Shown piece by piece: positions 47,688-55,578 of a stretch of 64,000 bases of DNA. The position numbers were made by a program, and so were the translations under genes. The first letter of the stretch is position 1; every line of letters starts with the position of its first letter. Source of the DNA: an uncultured Myxococcales bacterium (lineage in GTDB: Bacteria; Myxococcota_A; UBA9042). The notes beneath the pieces are model-generated. The model worked only from the letters and a program-made list of their open reading frames with translations. It had not been told where the DNA came from and made no database searches. The DNA lies in assembly GCA_903955385.1 (NCBI GenBank), contig CAJBNH010000048.1:1-64000 (forward strand), read 5' to 3'.

Positions 47688-49019
47688 TCAGAGGCCGGCT
47701 GCGGGATGTCGCCGCGTGACGGTCACTTGGCCTTTGGAGAGGTTCGCGGCCGCCGGGCTCCAGAACATCAGGTTCTGCGCTTGCTGTGGACAGAGGGCCG
47801 GGGTCAGCACCGAAGCGGAGATCGTGCAGCTGGACGTGTCGTCAATCGGGTCGGCCAACGATCCGTCGAACTCGTCCGTGTGCCACAAGCCCATGAAATG
47901 ACCCAGCTCGTGCGCCAGCGTCGTGCCCCATACGGTAGCGGCGATCGACTGACCGGCAAGGGCGGACTGGTCCTTGGTCCATTGCTGGGGGTCGATCGAG
48001 ATGACCAGCCCACTGGAGCGCGCGCCCGCCATCCCCGGTACCCCCGCAAGATGCGACAGACCCAGCGCGACCGGCTGTCCCATGTCGTAGATGCCGCTGA
48101 CCACCGCCACTGCCACCGCCGTCGACGTCGGCCGCAGCTTGCCCAAAACCTCGAACAGTCCCGCCATCTCGTTGGCCGACCCGGCGCTGGAAACATCGTC
48201 CACATACAGGTACTTCTGGCCGTCGTCGCCACTCACGTCGAAGAACGCGACCTTGCCCAACTGTATCTTGGCAGGCGCCCAGATCGCGTTGACCTGCCCG
48301 GCGATCGCCTTCCACTGCGGCGAGACCGAGAGCTTGGCCGCCCCCCCAGCCGTGTTGCCCACGACGAAGACGTCGATGTCGAGCTTCAGCGGTTCCATGC
48401 CCGCGAGTGCCGTTCGGCCGATCATGCCGAGATAGAGCCACCCTGGCGTCGCAGATCCTGAGTACTTCAGAGGTATTTGCACGCTACGTGTGAAGCTGAA
48501 CTTCCAAACGCCCGCAGACGGCACGACTTGCGGCGCCATGCCGATCAGCGCGGTCGCCCGGCCCAGCGACGGCCAGGCGCGATTCGCCGACAGGTCCCAC
48601 GCGCCGGGCGTCAGAAACTTGGTGCCATCGGGGCCCGTCAGCGACTCTGCCCACACATACGCCGAGTTGCCGCCTCCCACGTCGCGCGCCACCAGCACCA
48701 CCCCCATGTTCAGCATGGGCAGCGTGAAAGCTTTGACGGGTGCAGGACCAAGCCCGCCGGGAAGGTAGACGGCCCCAAGGTCCAGCCACGACTCGTCGGC
48801 CCGCAAATTCGGCTTGGTTTGGCAGCCTTCGTCGATGATGCCGTCGAGGTCGTCGTCCTGCAGGTTGCAGACCTCAGGGGACGGTCCGCTGCCGTCGCCT
48901 TTGCTGTCGGTGGTGTCGCCGCCGTCGATGGCGTCGGACGCGCCCGTGTCGCTGGTCGTCAGGCAGCCGCCGCAGGCGAGCAGCAAGACTCCCGCCGCGA
49001 TGGTTCGACCCAGGCGCAT
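47688..49019 (-). CDS. Metzincin-type zinc metalloprotease lipoprotein
   Basis: 443 residues. The signal ends 'LLLACGGC' (lipobox), followed by an Asp/Gly/Thr linker with one 'CNLQDDDLDGIIDEGC' Cys motif. A beta-rich domain (about 90-230) precedes the protease domain, whose zinc site is 'HELGHFMGLWH' (His370, Glu371, His374, His380), the HExxHxxGxxH of metzincins, with a Met-turn candidate 'NLMFW' (Met418). It should be an outer-membrane-anchored endopeptidase facing periplasm or medium. The ATG at 49019 follows TGGAGAC; the longer frame upstream runs to 49067. It is 44 bases after ansA. Confidence 0.83.
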   Translation of the reverse strand: MRLGRTIAAGVLLLACGGCLTTSDTGASDAIDGGDTTDSKGDGSGPSPEVCNLQDDDLDGIIDEGCQTKPNLRADESWLDLGAVYLPGGLGPAPVKAFTLPMLNMGVVLVARDVGGGNSAYVWAESLTGPDGTKFLTPGAWDLSANRAWPSLGRATALIGMAPQVVPSAGVWKFSFTRSVQIPLKYSGSATPGWLYLGMIGRTALAGMEPLKLDIDVFVVGNTAGGAAKLSVSPQWKAIAGQVNAIWAPAKIQLGKVAFFDVSGDDGQKYLYVDDVSSAGSANEMAGLFEVLGKLRPTSTAVAVAVVSGIYDMGQPVALGLSHLAGVPGMAGARSSGLVISIDPQQWTKDQSALAGQSIAATVWGTTLAHELGHFMGLWHTDEFDGSLADPIDDTSSCTISASVLTPALCPQQAQNLMFWSPAAANLSKGQVTVTRRHPAAGL

Positions 49020-49063
49020 GGCTGTCTCCACTCTCCTCACCCGTGCAACTCTGCGGAGTTCGG

Positions 49064-50155
49064 TCAATCCGAAGCCGAGGCGCGTCGGTCGCCAGTACCC
49101 AGCGAGACCTCACCGGCCACGTCCACCGCAAACCACTCGCCCAGCGTTCGTTCTCGCCGCGCCAGCGCCCACATCGCCTTGGTCACGGTCGCTTCCAATG
49201 TCATGTCATGGGCTTCCACGGCCCCAGCCTCCAACAGCGCGCGGCCAGCAGGATACAGCCCAAGGTCCGTTCTGCCTCGGTGGCACTGGCTGGACACGAT
49301 CACCTGCACACCGGCCGACGTCAGGCTGTGCAGCAGCGGCAGCAGGTTCATCCGACCCTGCATCGGCACGTTGCCCACACCAAACCCACGCACCACAAGC
49401 GCCCGCATCCGCTCGTGCACGTCAGGGCCCAGCACGCGCGCCATGCTCTCGGGGTCCAGTCCCGGGAAGATCGTCAGGGCCACCACGCTGGGGTCGAGAT
49501 CCACTTGCAGCGAGAAGCCTTCCGTCGGTACGCGCACCCGCGGCCAGTCCACCTCGACATCCACACCGATCCGACCCAACGGGGCATCGCTGGGCATCTC
49601 GAAGGCTTGGTAATCGTTCGAGTCCGCCTTGGTCGACCGGCACCCACGCAGCACCGAGTCGCCAAAGACGATCAGCACTTCCGGGATGTCCATCGTCGCG
49701 CACTCGACGGCAGCCGTCAGGTTGGCTCGGGCATCGGACCGCCAGGCCTCCAGCGGACGCTGCGAGCCGGTCAGCACCACGGGTCGGTCAAGGCCCCGCA
49801 GCATGAACGCGAGTGCCGACGCCGTGTACGCCATCGTGTCGGTACCGTGGATCAGCACGACGCCGTCAAAGCAGCCCTCCTGCCCCCGCGGTTGCCCCAA
49901 ACCGGCGCGGTTGGCGATGATCCGTGCGAGCGACTGCCAGTGCGACGGACCGATGTCAGACGAGTCCAGATTCCACGGCAAGACGAGCTCGATCTCCGCG
50001 ATTTCCTTCAGCTCTGGCACGTGGGTGAGCATGCGGTCCAGATGCTCGCCAGGCGCCAGATCGAGGCGCGTGCGCGAGGGCTGGGCCATACCAAGCGTCC
50101 CGCCGGTGTGTACCACCAGCACGCGCTTGCGGTTCGAAGAGCGGGGGGGAGTCAT
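49064..50155 (-). CDS. ansA: L-asparaginase, type I (cytoplasmic)
   Basis: 363 residues, no signal peptide. The two catalytic Thr motifs are 'VHTGGTLGM' (first Thr, residues 15-23) and 'VLIHGTDTMAYTASAL' (second Thr-Asp pair), with 'VVLTGSQRP' and a C-terminal domain. It hydrolyses asparagine to aspartate and ammonia. It starts 15 bases after the outer-membrane protein gene and is probably cotranscribed with it. Confidence 0.9.
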   Translation of the reverse strand: MTPPRSSNRKRVLVVHTGGTLGMAQPSRTRLDLAPGEHLDRMLTHVPELKEIAEIELVLPWNLDSSDIGPSHWQSLARIIANRAGLGQPRGQEGCFDGVVLIHGTDTMAYTASALAFMLRGLDRPVVLTGSQRPLEAWRSDARANLTAAVECATMDIPEVLIVFGDSVLRGCRSTKADSNDYQAFEMPSDAPLGRIGVDVEVDWPRVRVPTEGFSLQVDLDPSVVALTIFPGLDPESMARVLGPDVHERMRALVVRGFGVGNVPMQGRMNLLPLLHSLTSAGVQVIVSSQCHRGRTDLGLYPAGRALLEAGAVEAHDMTLEATVTKAMWALARRERTLGEWFAVDVAGEVSLGTGDRRASASD

Positions 50156-50170
50156 GGTGCCGCCGAACGC

Positions 50171-51139
50171 CTAGAGGTGAGCCGCCAGCGTCAGTCTGGG
50201 CTCGAACCGGAAGGTACCGATGCCCGTGTCCGGACGCGAGAGTTCCTCGCGGTCCCAGCTGAAGTACCACTTGTCGTACGTCGTGTTGACGCCGCGCAGG
50301 TCAAGTCCGACAGCGAAGCCCTTGGCGATGTTCGGCTTCCACTCAAACGTCAGGCCGAACGGGATGTTGGTGCCAATCCAACCTTTCGGCTTGTAGTCCG
50401 GGTATTCCGACTGGTTTTCGTTGTAGCCGAGGATCTCGATCGGTGACCACCCAGCGTACAGCGAGGCATCGACGGGCAGGTCGCGACGCCAGAACGCCAG
50501 CGGATGCACGGCCAGACCGACGCCGGCGCTGCCGCCACCCGCCAGATCCTTCTTGTCGGTCGACAGGCTGCCGTGTCCGGCGATGTCCAACCAGAAGCTG
50601 GCGTAGCCCAAAATGTTGTAACCAAAGCGCAAAAGAACAGATGGGCCGGCGCCGACGTCGGTGGTGACCAGCTCGTCGTAGTTGGCCACTGAGTGCAGAT
50701 TGGTGCCGCCGGACGGTGAAGTGGAGTTGGGGATCCCCGGACCCGCCTCGCCCCCCGTGTTCGAGTAGCCAAGGCCGAAGGTGAAGAAGAAGCCTTCCCA
50801 AGGCGAGACCACTTCGCCCGTATGCTGCGGAGCACTCGCGATCGCAGGAGCCTCTGCGGACGGAGCCGGCGTCTCGGCAACCGGAGCGGGCTTGGGCGCC
50901 ACCGCGGCAGGAGCCACCGGCGTCGGGGTCACCAGGGGCGAGTGCACGATCGGCGGTGCCTCAGGCTGTGCCTCGGGCTTGGGAGTCGGCTTGGGGGCGG
51001 ACTTCTTCTTCTTCGCAGGAGCGGCCGCAGCGGGCAGAGCGACCACCGACGCGACAAAGGTCGACGTCAGGCCGATGCACAGCAGAATCGCGAGAGGCGA
51101 CAGCGCCTTCCCCGCACGGCTAGGGTAATGGAGCGTCAT
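50171..51139 (-). CDS. Outer-membrane beta-barrel with Pro/Ala-rich N-terminal linker
   Basis: 322 residues. A long signal/anchor (about 1-41, 'VASVVALPAAAAPA') is followed by a Lys-rich KKKK segment and a Pro/Ala/Val/Glu-rich linker (45-105), then an all-beta domain (110-322) with aromatic strand ends ('FFFTFGLGYS', 'KWYFSWDRE', 'FRFEPRLTLAAHL'). The family is not recognised; it resembles small OmpA-like or porin-type barrels. The linker could cross the cell wall or bind peptidoglycan. First gene of the operon with ansA. Confidence 0.6.
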   Translation of the reverse strand: MTLHYPSRAGKALSPLAILLCIGLTSTFVASVVALPAAAAPAKKKKSAPKPTPKPEAQPEAPPIVHSPLVTPTPVAPAAVAPKPAPVAETPAPSAEAPAIASAPQHTGEVVSPWEGFFFTFGLGYSNTGGEAGPGIPNSTSPSGGTNLHSVANYDELVTTDVGAGPSVLLRFGYNILGYASFWLDIAGHGSLSTDKKDLAGGGSAGVGLAVHPLAFWRRDLPVDASLYAGWSPIEILGYNENQSEYPDYKPKGWIGTNIPFGLTFEWKPNIAKGFAVGLDLRGVNTTYDKWYFSWDREELSRPDTGIGTFRFEPRLTLAAHL

Positions 51140-51289
51140 GGCAGCACCCGCTGGAAGAAAACATCCGGGCGCACGCTGACATCGCAGGGGGAAACCCCGC
51201 CAGGACACGGATCGCCCGGGAAGACGCGGGTCGCTGGGCGGGACGCGGGAGAGCACGACGCAGGGCAATCACCCCGCGCGAGGACAGGA

Positions 51290-51586
51290 CTACGCGCGCT
51301 CGCGAGCGACGCGCACGGCCTTCTTGCGACGGCGATCAGCCTCACGGCCACGGCGCTTGCGCTCCTCGGACGGCTTCTCGAAGAAGCGGCGCTTGCGCAG
51401 CTCCTTGTAGATCCCCTCGGCGGCCATCTTGCGCTTCAGCATGGAGAGCGCGCGGTTCACGTTGCCGTCCTGCACCGCAACTTCGATCGGGCGAAACTCG
51501 ACCGAGCGGGCGGAGGCGCGGTGGGGGCGGGGGCCCTCGATGCGCGGCTTGTTGTCGATCGAGAGGTTGTCCTGGATGTCGGTCAT
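51290..51586 (-). CDS. rpsU: 30S ribosomal protein S21, N-terminally extended
   Basis: 98 residues. The S21 core starts near residue 28 ('RPIEVAVQDGNVNRALSMLKRK') and ends in an Arg/Lys tail; bacterial S21 is usually about 70 residues, so the first 28 are an extension. S21 helps base-pairing of the 16S 3' end with messenger RNA. The start at 51586 is preferred; ATGs at 51733 and 51727 would add about 49 poorly supported residues. A 13-bp palindrome lies upstream. Confidence 0.85.
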   Translation of the reverse strand: MTDIQDNLSIDNKPRIEGPRPHRASARSVEFRPIEVAVQDGNVNRALSMLKRKMAAEGIYKELRKRRFFEKPSEERKRRGREADRRRKKAVRVARERA

Positions 51587-51736
51587 CTGGGCTCGAGCTC
51601 CTGGCTGCATCGCTTGGCCGTCTTGCTGGTCCAAGCTGGATTCACGCTTGAGGTTCGTCAGTTGTCGCGGTTCGAACCCGGCTTGCACGATGTGCGGGTA
51701 GGGGTGCGAGGGACGAGAGAGTGCCATAACCAACGG

Positions 51737-51749
51737 GGCTTGGCAAGCC
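51737..51749 (-). terminator. Hairpin between the Rrf2 gene and rpsU
   Basis: GGCTTG-C-CAAGCC on the minus strand (one-base centre), 24 bases after the Rrf2 stop. It has no T-run, so it could be a weak terminator, a processing site or an operator upstream of rpsU. Confidence 0.3.
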
Positions 51750-51772
51750 TGATGGGGCGGTTGCGTCGTCGG

Positions 51773-52345
51773 CTAGCGGGCATCCGTCTCGGACCCCGCG
51801 GCGTGCTCAGTCCCCAGACCCACTCCGGTCAGCTGGCAGTCGGCGGCCAAGTCACCGGCGATCAGCGCAGGGGCCAGATCGCGACGCGAGCGGGACAGCG
51901 GACGCGGGTTGGCGGCCGTGCGCTGGCTGGCCACCATGTTCTTGGGCGTCACGAACATGTCCATCGTCAGGCCCTCGAACTGGCGCATCACAAACGCATT
52001 CAGCACGGCCATTGGCGCCCGCAGACCACAGGCAGGGGTGCGCTCGCAGCTGTGGCCGCTGACCTGACAGTGCACGACGCCCAGCTGGTCCTCGAAGGGG
52101 CGCAGCACGTCCAGGAAGTGGATGTCCTCGATGGGGCGCGCGAGCCGGTAGCCACCGCCGACGCCCTTGGAGGCCAGAAGGATGCCGGCGCGCTTGAGCG
52201 TTTGCAGCACCTTGGCCAGCACATCTTGGGGGATGTTCTCGGCGGCCGAGACTTCTGCAACCGAGACCAACGATTCGCGCGGCTGTCGACTCATGTGCTG
52301 CAGGGCAATGAGTGCGTATTCGGACTTGCGGCTGACCTTGAACAT
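51773..52345 (-). CDS. Rrf2/IscR-family iron-sulfur regulator
   Basis: 190 residues. The winged helix-turn-helix N-terminus is 'MFKVSRKSEYALIALQHMS', with recognition region 'DVLAKVLQTLKRAGIL'. The cluster cysteines are Cys93, Cys100 and Cys106, close to IscR (C92, C98, C104), so it should sense Fe-S status, NO or redox. The tail (125-190) is longer and Arg/Ala-rich. GAGGGA lies just before the ATG; the longer upstream frame includes the promoter. It is divergent from a small Cys protein whose promoter has an IscR-like palindrome. No isc genes are adjacent. Confidence 0.88.
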   Translation of the reverse strand: MFKVSRKSEYALIALQHMSRQPRESLVSVAEVSAAENIPQDVLAKVLQTLKRAGILLASKGVGGGYRLARPIEDIHFLDVLRPFEDQLGVVHCQVSGHSCERTPACGLRAPMAVLNAFVMRQFEGLTMDMFVTPKNMVASQRTAANPRPLSRSRRDLAPALIAGDLAADCQLTGVGLGTEHAAGSETDAR

Positions 52346-52372
52346 GGTCCCTCGGGGGGTAGAGAGGCAGCA

Positions 52373-52401
52373 ACGGTAGAACCTTGGCGGCGGGGACGCA
52401 A
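52373..52401 (-). promoter_or_regulatory. Promoter of the Rrf2 gene
   Basis: TTGCGT (52401-52396), 17-base spacer, TACCGT (52378-52373), about 21 bases of leader. Confidence 0.45.
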
Positions 52402-52516
52402 GAACCGGACCGCAAGAGCCTGAAATTGTCTGCGCCAAGGGAGGCCGACCGGCGTGTTGGTGAGGGTTTGGCAGCTGTGACGCGATGTTGAGTTGGGGGC
52501 GCGAATCCTCTCGTCG

Positions 52517-52531
52517 ATTCGAGCATCGAAT
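52517..52531. promoter_or_regulatory. Perfect palindrome ATTCGA-N3-TCGAAT
   Basis: ATTCGA-GCA-TCGAAT, a perfect 6-bp inverted repeat with 3-base centre, 24 bases upstream of the -35 of the five-Cys promoter. Possible operator. Confidence 0.4.
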
Positions 52532-52554
52532 GGAGAAGAGCATTGGGGCGTGGC

Positions 52555-52606
52555 TTGACTCTGGGGAAAGACGATCCTAATCTTGAAGTCGGACCAAACT
52601 AGTCCG
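52555..52606 (+). promoter_or_regulatory. Promoter of the five-Cys gene with IscR-like operator at the start site
   Basis: TTGACT (52555-52560), 17-base spacer, TAATCT (52578-52583); the start would fall near 52590. CGGAC-N7-GTCCG (52590-52606) sits on and just after it. IscR type 1 sites have the core GAC-N7-GTC, which this matches. Confidence 0.55.
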
Positions 52607-52687
52607 GTTTGGAAACGATCAACGCGGAAGATGCCGTCCCGGGCGAACAGCGTCCGATGCGAGCTGAGTCCGCAAGAAGGTGCTCCG

Positions 52688-52903
52688 ATGACGCTTCTCG
52701 AGATTCAGCAGATTCGTCGCGAACGGGCCGAACGCTTGGCCCTCGAGGACGAATTCTACTGTCGCCCGCGACGGCGGCGGCTGACGATCGAGCGTTGTCT
52801 CGAAGACTACATGAACGCCAACGCATTCGCGGACAAACGAAGTGCTTGCTGGCGGTGTCCGCAGGGTTGCACGAATCGCACCCAGTTTGCCGAGGCCCAG
52901 TAG
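52688..52903 (+). CDS. Small five-cysteine protein next to the Rrf2 regulator
   Basis: 71 residues: a charged helical N-terminus (LLEIQQIRRERAERLALE), then Cys25, Cys37, Cys54, Cys57 and Cys61. The last three form 'CWRCPQGCTNR', and 'LTIERC' precedes them. This layout (C-x11-C-x16-C-x2-C-x3-C) suggests a zinc or Fe-S site, in a small protein type I cannot name. AAGG lies 8 bases before the ATG. Its promoter, with an IscR-like operator, indicates control by the divergent Rrf2 regulator. It might be an iron-sulfur sensor, carrier or transcription accessory factor; all of this is inference. Confidence 0.7.
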   Translation: MTLLEIQQIRRERAERLALEDEFYCRPRRRRLTIERCLEDYMNANAFADKRSACWRCPQGCTNRTQFAEAQ

Positions 52904-52928
52904 ATCTCGGGGCCCGTCCGCGACTTCT

Positions 52929-52942
52929 GCCCGCTTCCGGGC
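52929..52942. terminator. Small hairpin between convergent five-Cys and FadL-like genes
   Basis: GCCCG-CTTC-CGGGC, a 5-bp stem in the 38-base gap, reaching the first base of the FadL-like stop codon. There is no clear T-run, so terminator function is uncertain. Confidence 0.3.
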
Positions 52943-54459
52943 TACTCCCACCGAGCGATCAACGAGACCGAACCGACGTGGACCGCCGCGTCGAAGATGC
53001 CGTTGCCGGCGACCGCAGGCGACACGTCGCGCACCTGCTTGCCGACCTTCACGGTGCAGTTGGTCGCGTTGTCGTACGGCGGCTGACAGTCGGAGAGGGG
53101 CTGCACCTGCCGCACTTCAGAGTTGGTCACATCGCGCGTGGGGAAGTGGATATAGGCGTAACCCGCCGCGATCTCGTAGGCGCCGATGGTCCAGCTGACG
53201 CCCGCGGTGGCGCCCAAGCGGTCCCAGGAAACGAAGTCCAGGTTGGTCAACTCGACCGGCACGGCCGCCGACTCGTAGAACGACCCCGCGCGCACCGTCC
53301 AGGCCGGGTTGACGCGGTAGCTGCCACCGAGCCGACCGCCCCAGACGTCTGAGTAGTTCTTGCGAATCGAGACGTTGGACAAGGGGATCACGTTGATCTT
53401 GTCGGGGTCGGTGGACGCGTTCAGCTGCAGGTTCAACGGGCCGTCGAATTCGAGCCGCAGCGCGTCCAGCGACGACCACGCCTCGTAGGTCAGGTCCGCC
53501 TCGAGGTCCCATGCCTTGCCGTCGGGACCAGCGCCGTAGCGCGCCGCCGCCACCGCCGTCCAAGGCAGCGTCATCGTCAGCGCCACGCCATTGTCCGGGT
53601 GGGTGATGGTGCCGAGTTTCTTCATATCCTCAGATACTTGCAGCTTGACCTTGCCCTCGTTGCGAACCTCGATGGGGGTGACGCGGCCGGCCAACGCGAA
53701 GCTCCAGTTCGGGCTGGGGCGCCAGGACGCGCCCAGGCGCAATGCAGGCGCAAACCACATGCTGGCGTCGACCGACGTGAAGGAGTCGAAGGCCGTCGGG
53801 TCGAAGTCGCAGGCGGTGCCTTGATTGGCCTCGGTCTGGCCGGGCTGGTCACAGTGGGCAGACTCGCTCTTGTCCATGAACGTGGTGGTCACCAAGCCGA
53901 AGTGCATGTTCGGCGCCATCGTCCACTGCAGCGTGGCGCCGAAAGCGAGCTCGGGCGTGACGGCATAGGCGGCGGCGAAGGACAGGTAGCCCAAGATCAC
54001 GTCGGTCTCGACCAGCATGTAGCGTTGGGCACCGTCGCGGGGATAGTTGTTGGCACCGGCCGACGACGGACCGTAGGCGCCGAAGCCGAAGCCCCAGTTC
54101 TTCAAGCCGAAATCGTCCGTGTAGAAGAGGTGTGGCGCGGGGAACAGGCCGGAATCGTTCTGGATCGGGTCGGCCTTCGAGCCGTCGGAGTAGCGGCGCG
54201 TGAACGTCAGGTCCTTCTGGATCACGTTGGTGCCGAGCGTCAGGCGCGAACCGCGCTGCCACGCCAGCGCCGCCGGGTTGAAGTGCACGGCCAAGCCGTC
54301 ATCGGGCAGGGCTGCATTGGCGCCGCCCCGCCCCAAGGCCACGGTGCCGTTGTCGGGGAACTCGATGCCTCCCGCTTGGGCGACCAGCGGAATCGCGAGG
54401 GCGGTCAGGGAGGTGGCAAGTGCGGTCAGGCGGCGGGCAAGCGGGCGGCACGGGCTCAT
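52942..54459 (-). CDS. FadL/OmpP1/TodX-family outer-membrane transporter
   Basis: 505 residues with signal peptide (cleavage near 'LVAQA'). The mature N-terminus 'GGIEFPDNGTVALGRGGANAALPDDGLAVHFNPAAL' (split here as GGIEFPDNGT and FNPAAL) is the FadL plug pattern with the NPA motif, and the chain ends in a beta strand. FadL-type channels admit long-chain fatty acids or aromatic hydrocarbons. It follows the YceI operon on the same strand but has its own promoter with a palindrome in the spacer. GGAG lies 6 bases before the ATG. Confidence 0.87.
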   Translation of the reverse strand: MSPCRPLARRLTALATSLTALAIPLVAQAGGIEFPDNGTVALGRGGANAALPDDGLAVHFNPAALAWQRGSRLTLGTNVIQKDLTFTRRYSDGSKADPIQNDSGLFPAPHLFYTDDFGLKNWGFGFGAYGPSSAGANNYPRDGAQRYMLVETDVILGYLSFAAAYAVTPELAFGATLQWTMAPNMHFGLVTTTFMDKSESAHCDQPGQTEANQGTACDFDPTAFDSFTSVDASMWFAPALRLGASWRPSPNWSFALAGRVTPIEVRNEGKVKLQVSEDMKKLGTITHPDNGVALTMTLPWTAVAAARYGAGPDGKAWDLEADLTYEAWSSLDALRLEFDGPLNLQLNASTDPDKINVIPLSNVSIRKNYSDVWGGRLGGSYRVNPAWTVRAGSFYESAAVPVELTNLDFVSWDRLGATAGVSWTIGAYEIAAGYAYIHFPTRDVTNSEVRQVQPLSDCQPPYDNATNCTVKVGKQVRDVSPAVAGNGIFDAAVHVGSVSLIARWE

Positions 54460-54538
54460 GTCGTCTCCGGGCGGGGTCTGCGGACGGCGAGGCGAACGAA
54501 AGGCGCGGACATGCGCCGCTGGGGTGGGGGGAAGGCGC

Positions 54539-54567
54539 AGTGTAGGGGCGAGTCCGACTCGTGTCGA
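54539..54567 (-). promoter_or_regulatory. FadL-gene promoter with a palindrome in the spacer
   Basis: TCGACA (54567-54562), 17-base spacer, TACACT (54544-54539), minus strand, leader of about 75 bases. A 13-bp palindrome CGAGTC-C-GACTCG (54549-54561) fills the spacer, a classic repressor position. Confidence 0.45.
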
Positions 54568-54603
54568 CGGGGAGCCCTTCATCGATTCCGGCTGCGGAGC
54601 CGG

Positions 54604-54879
54604 TCAACCGACCTTGTTCGCCTTGCGATTCCACCACAGCAGGCCCAGCGCCAGCACGGTCAGCACGCCAGCCGTCGGCAGCGCCCGGTCCAGGCCGCCC
54701 AGCTGGTACTGGTCGCGCCACTCTTCGCGGGTGGTCTTCTCTCCGGTGACGGGGTCCTCGAATGCGACCTGCACGGCCACCTTGTGTTGGGTGTAGGGGT
54801 GCGCGCCGGTGGCGAGCCAATAGCCGACGATGCCCAGCGCCGCGATCAGGAACAGTGCAGCGAACACCTTGCGTACCAT
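54604..54879 (-). CDS. Small two-helix membrane protein
   Basis: 91 residues. Helix 1 is about 5-24 ('VFAALFLIAALGIVGYWL'), then a hydrophilic loop with 'FEDPVTGEKTTREEWRDQYQ' (split: FEDPVTGEKT and EEWRDQYQ), helix 2 about 68-84, then a basic tail. AGAGG precedes the ATG. No family recognised. It lies 50 bases after YceI in the operon that begins with the Rieske gene, so it may be the inner-membrane component of that system. Confidence 0.65.
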   Translation of the reverse strand: MVRKVFAALFLIAALGIVGYWLATGAHPYTQHKVAVQVAFEDPVTGEKTTREEWRDQYQLGGLDRALPTAGVLTVLALGLLWWNRKANKVG

Positions 54880-54929
54880 GGGAAACCTCTTGTGAGCCGT
54901 GGGGCAGTCTGCGCAGCAGTCGCTGGCGA

Positions 54930-55559
54930 CTAGCGGGCGAGGCCGTAGAACACCGCTTCGAGTTCGACCGACTCGCCGACCTGCTTGCCGATGATGCCGC
55001 GCTTGCCCTTGATGTTGAAGTCCTTCAGCAAGATCGAGAACTTGGCGGTGATCTTGATCGCCTGGTTCTTGGGGTTGAAGACGATGTTGACCGGGATGGC
55101 CAAGCGCTTGGATACACCGTTCAGGCTGAAGGTGCCGGCGGTGGTGGCCTTGGCAGTGGATCCCTCGGTCGTGACGCCGTCCAACTTCTCAATCTCAAAC
55201 GAGATCAGCGGGAATCCGTCGCCGTTCAGCCACTCCGGCCCACGCATGTGGACGTCGCGGGTGTCGTTGCCGGTCGTCATCGAGGCGATGGGCACCGTGA
55301 TCTTGCCGATGGTGCCGGCCAAGTTGGCGCCGTCGGCCAAGCGCAGGCTGCCCTTGATGTGGCTGGCAGTGCCGCGGGTCTGTTCCATCGGCGCCGTGCA
55401 CAGGAAGGTGATCTGGCTGGCAGCGGGGGCGTCGCCGATCTCGATCGAAATCGGTCCCGCGCGGCCGAACAGGCCTTGGGCGGCGGCGGGCAGGGCGGTG
55501 ACAGCCATGGCGAGGGTGCCGGCGGCGGCGAGGACCAGGAATCGGGCGGCGCGGGTCAT
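54930..55559 (-). CDS. YceI-family periplasmic lipid-binding protein
   Basis: 209 residues with signal peptide (1-27). Family motifs are 'TRGTASHIKGSLRLADGANL', 'DTRDVHMRGPEWLN' and a C-terminal 'GKQVGESVELEAVFYG'. YceI proteins form a lipocalin-like barrel that binds polyisoprenoids such as quinones. AGGAG precedes the ATG. In the middle of a Rieske/monoheme operon, a quinone-type lipid as electron carrier is a plausible ligand (inference). Confidence 0.85.
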   Translation of the reverse strand: MTRAARFLVLAAAGTLAMAVTALPAAAQGLFGRAGPISIEIGDAPAASQITFLCTAPMEQTRGTASHIKGSLRLADGANLAGTIGKITVPIASMTTGNDTRDVHMRGPEWLNGDGFPLISFEIEKLDGVTTEGSTAKATTAGTFSLNGVSKRLAIPVNIVFNPKNQAIKITAKFSILLKDFNIKGKRGIIGKQVGESVELEAVFYGLAR

Positions 55560-55578
55560 GAAGGGCTCCTGTGTGAGG

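Larger units (their letters stand above)
52346..52687. other. Divergent regulatory region between the Rrf2 gene and the five-Cys gene
   Basis: A 342-base spacer with a promoter in each direction, an IscR-like palindrome at 52590-52606 and a second palindrome at 52517-52531. The open frame on the minus strand here is a non-coding extension of the Rrf2 gene. No small gene or RNA is evident besides the leader of the five-Cys gene. Confidence 0.6.

Noticed and set aside
51667-51685. T-loop-like GGTTCGAACC near rpsU, suggesting a tRNA
   Set aside because: The flanking bases do not form a 5-bp T-stem on either strand, and no acceptor, D or anticodon arm can be drawn around it.
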